DNA of 64,000 nt. It comes from Acidobacteriota bacterium. GTDB taxonomy: Bacteria > Acidobacteriota > Terriglobia > Terriglobales > Acidobacteriaceae. The stretch covers positions 119,750-183,749 of the forward strand of contig JAEYQK010000066.1 of assembly GCA_023410055.1 (NCBI GenBank), written 5' to 3'. The position numbers and the translations under genes were made by a program. Shown here one piece after another: positions 24,794 to 34,200 of this stretch. A model generated the notes under the pieces. That model ran no database searches. It worked only from the letters and a program-made list of their open reading frames with translations, and was not told the DNA's origin. The stretch's first letter is position 1. Each line of letters starts with the position of its first letter.

Positions 24794-27054
24794 ACCTTGA
24801 AGGCCTCCCATCGCTTGCGGGTCTTCTCGAGGAGGGTCGCAAAATCCGGGTCGTTGCGGATCGATTGCAGCGTCGGATCTAGACGACGCAGCAACGGATA
24901 ATTGATGAAACCATGGTCGACAGCTAATCCAAGCCAATGGAGTGCTTCGTGCGTCTGCGAAGCCAAAGCCCAGCCCTGAGATACGACCCATGCATAGTTC
25001 ATGTCGCCCGCGGCAGTGCTAGCTACTTCCTCAGTCAGAGCAGCGCATAGCTTTGTAACATCGCGGGCGAGGCCATACCGAAGAACAAGGCCGAGTTGAG
25101 CAAAGAAGTCTCCCGGGATTTCATTTCCGAGTGCCTCGAAAACGGCAACAGCCTCGTCAAAACGACCGTTCATTAAGAGAGCCTGCCCTAAGCAGAACCG
25201 GAGCATCTGGTTGTCAGGATCCTCGGCGAGCGTCTGCTCAAAAGGCGGTATTGCGCCCTCCAGGTCGCCGGATTGCAATGCGACCAGGCCTGGAACGAAA
25301 TGGTAGGTCGGCGTAAGCGGGTCGATCTCCACCAGGCGATTGGCCATGGCCGCGACCTCGTGCCCCTTGCCGCTCAAGGCGCATATTGCGCAGAACCACG
25401 CCATGCTGTCGGGATCATTCGGAGCAATTTCGAGCGACTGCTTCAGACAGTGAACGGCATCCTGCGTACGGCCTTCCAGCGCAGCAACGAGGCCCAGCAG
25501 ACGATGTCCATGAGGCGACTCACTCTGAAGTTCGAGAATCCTTTTCGCGCAATCAGAGGCTATGCGGAGATGCATGGGATCGGGATCGACCCCGGCATTC
25601 ACGAATTGCCAATGCACGTACCCGCGGGCACACAGCAGTAGTACGTTTTCGCCAATAAGTTGCTCGCCTTTACTTATATACCCGAGGGCATTCTCAAGTG
25701 CAGGACGCGAGTAAGCGAGCAGTTCTCGCCTGGCTCGCAGGTAGTACTCGTAAGCGCGAATGTCCTCGATGGGGTGTTCACGCAAACGCTTCGACTCGTC
25801 AGGGGTTAGCTTGACTTTGAGAGCCTGAACAATGCGGCACGAGAAGTCTTCCTGAATTGAGAACACATCTTCGAGGCTTCCGCTGAACTTTTCGGCCCAT
25901 AAGGGTGAGTCCGAAGCCGAGTCAACGAGCTTTGCATTCACGCGCAGTTGCTGTCCGCTGATGCGAACGGTTCCTTCCAGCACGTATTTCACATCCAGCT
26001 CGGAGGCGATCTCCCGAGCGTCTTTTTGCGTGCCCTTCAGTTTCATGGCTGAGGTGCGACAAATTACGCGCAGGCGATGGATGCCTGATAGGTCCGTGAT
26101 TATTTCGTCAGTTAGTCCATCGCTAAAGTAATCCGTCTCGGCGCCACCGCCGACAGCTACAAACGGCAAGACAACAAGCGATTTTTCGTCGCGTTCTTCC
26201 ATTCCTGGAATCGCTACTGGCACGCTGACGCTACTACCGCTGGTGGTGTGCACAAAATGCTGCAGGTCGGCGAAGAAGTCACCTGCAGACTGGTAGCGGC
26301 CGGCTCGACGTTTACCCAGCGCACGCGAAACAATCTCGCAAACCCGCGGTGGTAGATCAGGACGAAGCTGCTGAAGAGGTCGAGGCTCGTTGCGCGAAAT
26401 CGACCCCAACAAGGCAGCAACGCTCTCTCCTGCGAACGGTTGAACTCCGGCAAACATTTCGTACAGAACGACACCGCAAGACCAGATATCCGAACGGTGA
26501 TCGGCTGACTGACCAGCCACAATCTCAGGCTCCATGTACGCGAGTGTGCCGACAATCTCGTCGGTGATAGTGTCGTCTGCGACAGTGAACCGCGCCAGAC
26601 CGAAGTCGACAATCTTCACTCCGCCTTTTCCGCAGAGAATGACGTTTGAAGGCTTGATGTCGCGATGAATGACTCCGCGTTCATGAGCATGTTCAAGACC
26701 CATCAGGATGGACTGGGCAACGTGGAGTGCTTCGTGCAGATCGAGCCGACCTTGCCGTAAGCGGTCGGCGAGCGTCTCACCCTCGTAGTAGGCCATCACG
26801 ATGACAACCTGGCCATCGTCGGTTTCTTCAATCTCGTGGACGGTACAGATGTTTGGGTGATCAAGGCGGGAGACAGCACGCGCTTCGGTGATGAGTCGCT
26901 CGCGACTGCGTACGCTTAGGGTCAGGGAAGGCGAGAGGAACTTGAGCGCGACGTCTCGGCCGAGTCGTAGATCGTGACCTTTGCAGACTACCCCCATTCC
27001 GCCACGACCAAGCTCATGCAAGACCTTGTAATGAGCGATCGTGGTGTCCTTCAT
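24790..27054 (-). CDS. Ser/Thr protein kinase with TolB-like and TPR regions (soluble)
   Basis: 754 residues. The kinase motifs are GRGGMGVVCKGH, Lys38, Asp132 in VIHRDIKPSNVIL and Asp150 in IVDFGLARF, then YMEPE. Next comes LVVLPFVAVGG...DGLTDEIITDL, typical of proteins combining an adenylate-cyclase-like TolB segment with TPRs. TPR repeats follow to the C-terminus. No membrane helix is seen, unlike the kinase at 19.7 kb. Its ATG overlaps the stop of the diiron-type gene by four bases, and its stop overlaps the peptidase start. Confidence 0.9.
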   Translation of the reverse strand: MKDTTIAHYKVLHELGRGGMGVVCKGHDLRLGRDVALKFLSPSLTLSVRSRERLITEARAVSRLDHPNICTVHEIEETDDGQVVIVMAYYEGETLADRLRQGRLDLHEALHVAQSILMGLEHAHERGVIHRDIKPSNVILCGKGGVKIVDFGLARFTVADDTITDEIVGTLAYMEPEIVAGQSADHRSDIWSCGVVLYEMFAGVQPFAGESVAALLGSISRNEPRPLQQLRPDLPPRVCEIVSRALGKRRAGRYQSAGDFFADLQHFVHTTSGSSVSVPVAIPGMEERDEKSLVVLPFVAVGGGAETDYFSDGLTDEIITDLSGIHRLRVICRTSAMKLKGTQKDAREIASELDVKYVLEGTVRISGQQLRVNAKLVDSASDSPLWAEKFSGSLEDVFSIQEDFSCRIVQALKVKLTPDESKRLREHPIEDIRAYEYYLRARRELLAYSRPALENALGYISKGEQLIGENVLLLCARGYVHWQFVNAGVDPDPMHLRIASDCAKRILELQSESPHGHRLLGLVAALEGRTQDAVHCLKQSLEIAPNDPDSMAWFCAICALSGKGHEVAAMANRLVEIDPLTPTYHFVPGLVALQSGDLEGAIPPFEQTLAEDPDNQMLRFCLGQALLMNGRFDEAVAVFEALGNEIPGDFFAQLGLVLRYGLARDVTKLCAALTEEVASTAAGDMNYAWVVSQGWALASQTHEALHWLGLAVDHGFINYPLLRRLDPTLQSIRNDPDFATLLEKTRKRWEAFKV

Positions 27055-27773
27055 ACTCCACCTCCCGACCGTAGATCACAAAGCTCGTCGAACAAACGGG
27101 TAAGTCCCGCAATGGTCTCGAACGCGCTTAGCGCTAGTAGTTGATGATGCCTGCCTTCCAGCGGCATGGCATCAACGACTGAGCGGAGTTCCGCCTGATG
27201 GACGACATCGGCATCAGCATGCTCTCGCAAACACCGAAATGCATCCGCAGGATACCCGCTTTGGATGCAGATCAGATTCAGATGGTCGTGTGAAGGCGGA
27301 TCGCCTTCCACAGCGGCAAGGTAGCCAAGAACCGCCACAGGATGCTCTTGCAAGATCCAGAATGCCTGGGCACCTAGCAGCGCCGCGACCGCCGGGCTGG
27401 TTATGTGCGAGAAGACTTCATCGGGCCTCATCCCGCAGACTGCCATATCTTCCAGCAACCAAGCATCGTGGTCTTTCTCTTCTTCAATGTGCCCCGCAAG
27501 ATACTCCTCTAGAGCTGCGGCGACGGCATCTGTATGGGCAAGCTCTCGCGAACGTTGCAGAGCCAGACGCATGATTGCGAGGCCCCCACGCATGATTTGG
27601 TGCAACTCGAGCAGGAAACGGGGATATGCAATCGCTAGATCATCGCGGCTCCAGAAACGGACACACGACTCATGAAGCAGGGGTCTCGCGAGCTCAATCT
27701 TGCGCCACAAAAGGGCGTTGTGATTGGAGCCGCGAGAAACCGCAGCGTCGAGGCTCTTGGTTCCTGCCGTCAT
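27051..27773 (-). CDS. Heme-oxygenase-like (TenA/PqqC-fold) putative diiron enzyme
   Basis: 240 residues, all helical. Candidate metal ligands are His58 (LELHQIMRG), His95/Glu98/His102/Asp109 in GHIEEEKDHDAWLLED, and His185/His192 late in the protein. The E-x-H...H arrangement is that of iron-containing redox enzymes with a heme-oxygenase-like diiron fold. Such enzymes oxidise or cleave small molecules or amino-acid side chains. The substrate is unknown. The start has GGTGA upstream. It follows the small peptide gene by 24 bases and overlaps the kinase gene. Confidence 0.7.
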   Translation of the reverse strand: MTAGTKSLDAAVSRGSNHNALLWRKIELARPLLHESCVRFWSRDDLAIAYPRFLLELHQIMRGGLAIMRLALQRSRELAHTDAVAAALEEYLAGHIEEEKDHDAWLLEDMAVCGMRPDEVFSHITSPAVAALLGAQAFWILQEHPVAVLGYLAAVEGDPPSHDHLNLICIQSGYPADAFRCLREHADADVVHQAELRSVVDAMPLEGRHHQLLALSAFETIAGLTRLFDELCDLRSGGGV

Positions 27774-27797
27774 CGATTCACCACAACTGTTTCCGCT

Positions 27798-27992
27798 TCA
27801 GACGATGATGTTCGGCTTAATGTGTCCCTTCCCCGACTCCGGCTTACCCAAGCGCTCGCGCAAACGGATAAGCACATCAATCTCTTCGTCGGTGATCGTC
27901 CCAACAAGTGCAAGCTCCTCTTCACTGAATTGGCGAGGTTCAAGTATTCCAGCCGCTTCCAGACGTTCTAACTTCGAATGCGGATCCGACAT
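27798..27992 (-). CDS. 64-residue peptide, possible RiPP-type precursor
   Basis: A small acidic peptide beginning MSDPHSKLERLEAAGILEP, with a middle EEELALVGTITDEEIDVLI and a C-terminal tail GKPESGKGHIKPNIIV. It has a helical, Leu/Glu-rich leader-like part and a short basic tail without Cys. The leader resembles small proteins annotated as aroma-sacti cluster domain, by memory of the motif only. A perfect GGAGGT lies six bases before the ATG. The frame stays open upstream to 28421, but the ribosome site makes 27992 the likely start. It is the first gene of the operon. Confidence 0.6.
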   Translation of the reverse strand: MSDPHSKLERLEAAGILEPRQFSEEELALVGTITDEEIDVLIRLRERLGKPESGKGHIKPNIIV

Positions 27993-28454
27993 TCCAACAC
28001 CTCCATACGTGCGCAGTGCGCCGGAAAGACAACGACATAAATGGATATTCGACGGGGAAACCTGAGCATACGGCCTAGCGGCCGCGCTTCCATTGTGAAC
28101 GGGGCTAATGATTCCGAGTTTCGCCAGAAGATTCGAATTATCTTTGACTAAGGTGTTCTGAAATTCGAGTTCGGCAGGAGTAATCGCCTTCTCCCTCACT
28201 CCCGCCGGGGGTCGTTCCCTGCAACACTGGGTGAAACCGCGTTCGGCATCAGTTGGCGAAAGGACTGTTACGGACGAACGTTTCCTTTCAGAGCTGTATC
28301 CGGCGACAGACCTCAAGTGAAATCTAGGCTCTGGCACGCAGAGTACGCGTGAGCGGACGGTCGCGGCGGCGAATGCAGCGCCAGAATGGACAGGCATATA
28401 GTTCCAGCAGCTTTCGTGCATCGGACCGCATCTACGACTAGGCAGAGGTGCGCC
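27993..28454. other. Divergent promoter region between peptide operon and phosphatase gene
   Basis: About 460 bases separate two outward-facing units. The minus strand stays open (includes TPAELEFQNTLVKDNSNLLA), but I see no ribosome site or family motif supporting a gene there. It could be a decayed extension or leader RNA. Confidence 0.4.
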
Positions 28455-30098
28455 ATGGCCATGCCTTCACCGTTACCCTACTTCGATCCGGAACCGTCCA
28501 CTCCGTTTTTGCTTGTTGTTGTCGGAGATGACTTCTCCATCCGGACGCTGGAACGTACACCTCTTACTATTGGCCGGAAAGCGGAGAAAGACATTTGTAT
28601 CCCCGATTCGCGGATTTCGCGTGACCATGCCCAGATCGTCCGTGAAGGCGAGGACTTCTACATCGAGGACCAGGGAAGTAAGCTGGGCACCTACGTCAAT
28701 GGAACTCGAGTGACGCGTCAGAAGCTCTGCCGCAGCGATCAGGTCGACTTTGGTCCGTGCGAGATCGCGCACATCACGTTCTATCCTCTAGATAAGGGCA
28801 AGGAGCAGCCGGAGAATGCAGATGCGGTCAGTCTGCTAACACAGGCTGCGTCGATGCAAGCTTCAGGCGCAGCGGCCGATCTCGAACGCCTGAGGCTCTT
28901 TGTAGAAGCGGCACGCAAGCTGAACACGACCCGAGTTCTGGACGAGATACTTTTAACGCTCATTGAGGCCACCTTACGCATCACTCACGCGGAGCGCGGA
29001 TTCGTGTTCCTGCGCGACAGACAGGGTAAGCTGCGACTTGCTGCAGGCCGGGACGGTAAGGGACAGGCACTTTCTGAAGACAGCACGATTTCACACTCTG
29101 TCCTGCAGAAGGCTGTGAATTCCGGATCTGAGTTCCTCGTGACCGACACCTCGAGTTCTGCGGATCTCGCCGCACAGATGAGCATTGTGGCCTTTGATCT
29201 GCGAACGGTGATTTGCATACCTCTGCTGCGGCACGTGAACTCGGCCACCGAGGTCAGCGGCGCCCTTTATCTCGATGCTCGGCACGCCTCTCGGGATCTG
29301 ACCAACATCAGTAGTGACCTGTTGCGGACAATTGCGCACGAGGCCGCAGCGCTGGTCGAGAATGCGGAGCTAGTGCAGGAACAGGAACACGTCAGACGCT
29401 ATGAGCAGGAGTTGGCGATCTCCGGCAAAATCCAGCAGCGGCTCATGACAGTCAAGATTCCGGACACCGCGTTTGCGCGCTCTCGGGGCTACAATCTCGC
29501 ATGCAAAGAGATCGGAGGCGATTTCTTCGATGTAGTTCACAGTGGAGAGTCGATCGCGTGCATCGTTGCCGATGTTTGCGGAAAGGGAGTCTCCGCCGCG
29601 CTGCTCGCATCAATTCTCCAGGGGATGGTCTACGCGCAATTGAAATCAGCGGCGCCCCTCGTTGAGATTGCAGACGTTGTGAACCACTTCCTATGCCAAA
29701 GAGATCTCGGCGAAAAATACGCGACATTGGCCCTAGCGAGGCTTGATCCGCATGGCACCCTCGAACTTGTTAACTGCGGTCACGTACCGCCATTCCTGGT
29801 GCTGGATGGCAAAGTCGTGCGAACCCTGCCGCAGTGCCTACCCGTAGGACTGATCGGTAATGCTGTATACACTTCCGAACGGTTCCAACTAGCCCCGGGC
29901 GATCGCATTGTCATTGCAACCGACGGCATCACCGAGGCGCAGAATGCAGTGGGTGATTTCTTCGGGGACGAAAGACTTGAACAGGAGATATCGAACGAGC
30001 GCTTCGATGAACTCTTCGAAGATGTTAAGCAATTCTGCGGTGATACGCCGTTGAACGACGACTGCACCGTGCTCGAACTTGCCTATCGACCTGTTTGA
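28455..30098 (+). CDS. FHA-GAF-PP2C (RsbU/SpoIIE-type) serine phosphatase
   Basis: 547 residues from the ATG preceded by AGAGGTG. The FHA domain (about 20-110) has TIGRKAEKDI, SRISRDHAQI and KLGTYVNGTRV, which bind phosphothreonine. A GAF domain (about 150-310) follows, with ERGFVFLRD. The phosphatase domain (about 350-547) has KEIGGDFFDVV, VADVCGKGVSAALLAS, TDGITEAQN and LNDDCTVLE. It would dephosphorylate a Ser/Thr target, or an anti-sigma antagonist, when the GAF domain is engaged. It is divergent from the kinase-containing operon, a natural kinase/phosphatase pair. Confidence 0.92.
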   Translation: MAMPSPLPYFDPEPSTPFLLVVVGDDFSIRTLERTPLTIGRKAEKDICIPDSRISRDHAQIVREGEDFYIEDQGSKLGTYVNGTRVTRQKLCRSDQVDFGPCEIAHITFYPLDKGKEQPENADAVSLLTQAASMQASGAAADLERLRLFVEAARKLNTTRVLDEILLTLIEATLRITHAERGFVFLRDRQGKLRLAAGRDGKGQALSEDSTISHSVLQKAVNSGSEFLVTDTSSSADLAAQMSIVAFDLRTVICIPLLRHVNSATEVSGALYLDARHASRDLTNISSDLLRTIAHEAAALVENAELVQEQEHVRRYEQELAISGKIQQRLMTVKIPDTAFARSRGYNLACKEIGGDFFDVVHSGESIACIVADVCGKGVSAALLASILQGMVYAQLKSAAPLVEIADVVNHFLCQRDLGEKYATLALARLDPHGTLELVNCGHVPPFLVLDGKVVRTLPQCLPVGLIGNAVYTSERFQLAPGDRIVIATDGITEAQNAVGDFFGDERLEQEISNERFDELFEDVKQFCGDTPLNDDCTVLELAYRPV

Positions 30099-30222
30099 TC
30101 CCGTTCTGTCGCAATCCTGTCCCCGAAAGTGATACAGCGGTGATATGCATGAGAGGGCCTGACAGGATGATGAACAGCAACGAGGGCGCGGCAGTGGCCT
30201 TACGCCGCTGCCTTGGAGGAAA

Positions 30223-30363
30223 GCACACCGTCGATATTGCGTGCTCGAACGTAATCTCCGGGTCATCGCTGACCAGAATAGCTCGCTCGATCACGTGCGG
30301 AAGTTCGCGGATGTTACCCGGCCACGAATGTCTTCTCAAAGCAGCAACCGCTAGCGGCGAAAT
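30223..30363 (-). pseudogene. Remnant of a sigma-54 dependent activator (NtrC family)
   Basis: Forty-seven codons read ISPLAVAALRRHSWPGNI then RELPHVIERAILVSDDPEI. This is the end of the AAA+ domain with the conserved WPGNxREL motif. The rest of the protein is absent on both sides. It lies in the 337-base gap after the phosphatase gene. Confidence 0.7.
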
Positions 30364-30435
30364 TCGACGGACTTGCCTTCGATGATGGTCCGCATACTTC
30401 GCCCGCTAGGTTCTCCAGATCGCCGGACTCGAGCT

Positions 30436-31173
30436 CTAGTGAGCTTCGGGAACGACGGTGGCCAATGCCTTGGCAAGTTCGTCGGCGTGAAACCCGAACG
30501 GGCCAGGCTGGCTCTTATACGCCACCTTGCCTCGACGGTCGATGACGTATAGGCGATCCGGCCAACCCGTGTACTGCGTTTCGGTGGAATTGCCGAACTC
30601 GTCGATCACCGCTGGCATCTTAATCCCCAACTTCCTCACGCACGTGCCCGCCAGTGACGCCCGCTCATCCTCATTCCTTGGACTCGCGAATACCACGTTG
30701 TCTTTTACGTTGCTATTCATCTGCCAGACATCGCTCGGGTGGGCCTCGGTGATGTACACCACCAGGAACGAGACGTCATTCTTGTACTTATCATATAGCT
30801 TGTTGAGGGCAGGAACCTCCTGCCGAAACGGTGGTCAAGTGTAGCTTCCGAATACCAGCACGACCGGTTTTGAATGGTTCAGAGCCGAAAGCTGGATACG
30901 CTCGCTCTTGTCAACCTTCATCAGGGAGAAATCGGGCGCCCGATCTCCTGGATTTAGGCTGCCTGCTCGCGCTCTCATCCACATCGTTTCGAATGGAAAG
31001 GCCAGGAACGCAACCGGGCCTGGGAGCCTTTTCATGAAGCGTCCGAACTCCTCTGGGGACTTGCGCATCTGGGAGTAGATCACCGCACAACCGACCACCC
31101 ACAGCACGATGAGAACACTGATCGTGACCAATGCTCTCTTTTTGAATTTCTGGGAGAAGTTGATCTTAATCAT
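30436..31173 (-). CDS. Iodothyronine-deiodinase-like selenoprotein, TGA read as Sec at codon 113
   Basis: Two minus-strand halves in the same frame are separated by a single TGA (30835-30837). Together they give 245 residues. An N-terminal membrane helix (about 14-34) precedes a thioredoxin fold. The join reads VVLVFGSYT-U-PPFRQEV, matching the deiodinase active site GSCTUPPF. Downstream, VYITEAHPSDVW matches the deiodinase EAH motif, and PDRLYVIDRRGKVAYK and PGPFGF match its C-terminal strand. Deiodinases are also N-terminally membrane-anchored. A SECIS-like hairpin lies 10 bases after the TGA. The ligand in bacteria is unknown; reductive dehalogenation or a peroxiredoxin-like redox role is possible. 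Selenium machinery is not in this window. Confidence 0.88.
30808..30824 (-). promoter_or_regulatory. Bacterial SECIS-like hairpin
   Basis: Starting 10 bases after the TGA, GGCAGG and CCTGCC form a perfect 6-bp stem with the loop AGGTT, so the loop begins 16 bases after the TGA. A GGU in the apical loop is the feature recognised by SelB in E. coli fdhF. Confidence 0.75.
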
Positions 31174-31243
31174 TTGCAGTGTCCTGCTTTCTCCGCCAAG
31201 AGCGACATCAGTTTCGACAATTTCGCAAGTATCCTCTCGCCCG

Positions 31244-34200
31244 TCAGAACATATACTTCAGCCCGAACTGCACCAACCGCGGAGACTGTGCCGAAAGGAC
31301 GTGGTTGAATGTCGGCGAACTGATGTCGCTGTCCGGCAACCGGAAGTTCGTGTGATTTAACACGTTGAAGAACTCCGTTCGAAATTCCACGTGCTGGCGC
31401 TCGGTCAGACGGATATTCTTCACCGCCGAGAGGTCCCAGTTTGCATATCCCGGCCCTTCGACGATGTTGCGGCCTGCTGTCCCAAACTGTCCTGCATTGG
31501 CGACCGGATCAAGTGCTTGGAACGCAGCTGCGTTGAACCAATTGTCCACTCGGTGCGGACCCGAGTTCGGATTGCCTACTAAATTCGGCCGCTGACTCGA
31601 GAATCCGGTGATCTCCGGAGCCCCGCCTTGTGCCGCCACATCGTGTGAATCAAACACCGTGAATGGAGTTCCGCTCATTACCGTCGCGATGCCGTTCAGC
31701 TGCCATCCCCCAAGCACCTGCTGATACCAGCCGTGCGGCTTCGACCAGAACGGAAGCGTCCATTGGTAGCTGAAGACAAAGCGGTGCCGTGCGTCGAACA
31801 GCGATCGTCCCCGTTCCGCCGCGAGATCAAACGGATTCTGCGCTAAGTCGTTTTCACCTGCGACCGGTTTTGCCGCTGATCCATTCATGTTGAAAGACGA
31901 CGCATCATCGATCGACTTCGACCACGTGTACGAAGCAAGGAACGCTACTCCATGGCTGAAGCGCTTTCGCAAGCTCGTCTCTAGTGCGTTGTACGAAGAA
32001 TTCGAAATACCCGCGATGAGACCTGCCGACGAATAGACGCACCGGCTCGGTGGATCATTGAGCGTGCATCCCGAATAGAGTCTTCTCTGGTCAGCGTTGC
32101 TTGAATTCGAGATCGGCTGGCCGTTGGAATCTGATCCGGGCACGAACACCGCTGGGTTCCCTTCGATGAACCGCGGCAGTTTCGTGCCCTTAGTTCCCAC
32201 GTAGCCTAGCTCGAAGAGGAAGTTGTTTCCGAACGAATGCTGGAGGTTCAGATTCCAATCTTGTGCGTAGGGCAACGGTAAGTTCGGCGAGAGTGTGAGA
32301 TTCGTCAGTGGTGTCGCAAATTGGCCACTTACAGGTGGATTCCCGTTAAATGGGTCTGCGAAATTTGGCAGGTTTATCTGTAGCGTTTGCAAGTACGGTG
32401 GCGCGCTGATTGGGCTCTGCAGCGGTCCGCCTTGTCCCGTATAGTACGGCTCGAAGAAGATTCCGTAAGCTGAAGTGACCAGCCACTTACCGTTGCCGCC
32501 CACGTCCCACGCGACACCAAGACGCGGCGCGAACGCTTTCTTGAATGTCGGGATCAATCCCGCCGGCACTCCCGGGTCTCCCGGGTACAACAGTCCCGCT
32601 GGCGCATCAGGATGAACGACGCTCTGTCTTCCAGGGATCCACAGCGTCTGCCGGTTGTGAATTTCGGTGTACGGAAACGGCAATTCATATCGGAGCCCTG
32701 CGTTAATCGTCAAACGTGAGTTCACTCTGAAGGTGTCCTGCGCGTATCCATTCAGGTTGTTGCCACGTATGCCGCGCGCGAAGTCTCCATGGGCTTGCAG
32801 AAAAAACACCGGTTGACCGAACAGGAAGCTGGCGAACGCGTCGGTTACCGGGAAGGGAGCGAAGACGAAAAACCCATTCGTGGCGATCCCCTGCAAAACG
32901 TTGATCTGCTGTCGTTGATATCCACCGCCGAACTTCAATTCATGTTTGCCACGGACCCAGCTGAGCGAACCCGAATAGTCGAAGACATTCTCATAGCTGC
33001 GGCGTGGGCCGGTAATCGGGTCACCCACAGTAGCGTACCCATTTACCTGAATGAAGGGGGGCCCGACGGCAGCACCGAGGCTGGACTCATACTGAAAACC
33101 AAGACTTCCTGGTGTGGTGTGGTTGACGTGCTCGCCGAAGAGGGACTTGTTACGCATGAAAGAGAATCGAGCCACTCCAACCATCGTCGGCGAAAATGTA
33201 TGCGTCTCTTGCACGATGAAATTTTGCGCCCGCTGTTCTTCACCAATCGGGAACCCCGGCACGCTCGCGCCCGCTGGTGACAGAGGATCCAGTCTATTCC
33301 CGTCGCTAATCATGTACCGAAAGTTAAGAGCGTCGTGTTCTGTTAGGCGATGATCAATCTTGACGCCGAACTGGTCGTAATCTTCTCGCCGGGTTTGCGT
33401 GGAGGAAAACAGGTTCGTACCCGCATTTGGCAGTGGGAAAAAGCTAAGCATCTGCCGCGAAATCGGATTCACCTGCGCACTCGGCAGCTGATTGTTCGGA
33501 TATGGCGCGTTCGCGAAGACGTTGAATAGCTGATGCTGCTGATTGTTGCAGAATCCGCCACTGAAGCCTTCCGTGCACATCTCCGAGAAATCGCCTTGCC
33601 TTTGCTTCAATGACGGCACCGTCGTTAGCGTTGTTTCGCCTTGCCGGTTGCGGAACCCCTCATAGAACCCGAAAAAAAACGTCCTGCCTTTTCGGATCGG
33701 ACCACCGATAGTAGCCCCAAACTGGTTCTGTTTTAGCGGCTCTGTTGTCTTCGCAAAGTAGTTTCGAGCGTCGAAAGCATCATTACGGAGAAACTCGTAC
33801 AACGTCCCGTGCACAGTATTCGATCCCGACTTCGTCACGATGTTCGTCGTCGACCCCAGACTGTTTCCAAACTCCGCATTCGCGTTGTGCGTCAGGATGC
33901 GGAACTCAGTGATCGCGTCCACAGGAGGTTTGAGAACAAATCCTCCGTCCACGCCATTGAAGTTGTTGGCCCCGTCGATGAGGAAGTTGTTCGATTCCGG
34001 ACGCTGTCCGTTCACCGCATACGCCTGACCATTACGCAGTGAACCGCCTGCCTCAGCTAATCCCGGCGTTAGTGGAACAACACCGGGTTGTAATAGCCCA
34101 AGCTGGGAGAAGTTTCGTCCATTGAGGGGCAAATCCAGCAATTCCCGTTCAAATACCGTCTTGCCCAAGCTGCTCACCGTTGGCTCAATGAGTTCGGCAT

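Noticed and set aside
27993..28421. Long N-terminal extension of the 64-residue peptide
   Set aside because: The ATG at 27992 has a perfect GGAGGT; the upstream frame has no start signal and an unlikely composition.
30808..30840. Deiodinase-like gene as a frameshifted or nonsense pseudogene
   Set aside because: The TGA is exactly at the Sec position, the frame is intact on both sides and a SECIS-like hairpin follows. A pseudogene remains possible only if the genome lacks Sec machinery.
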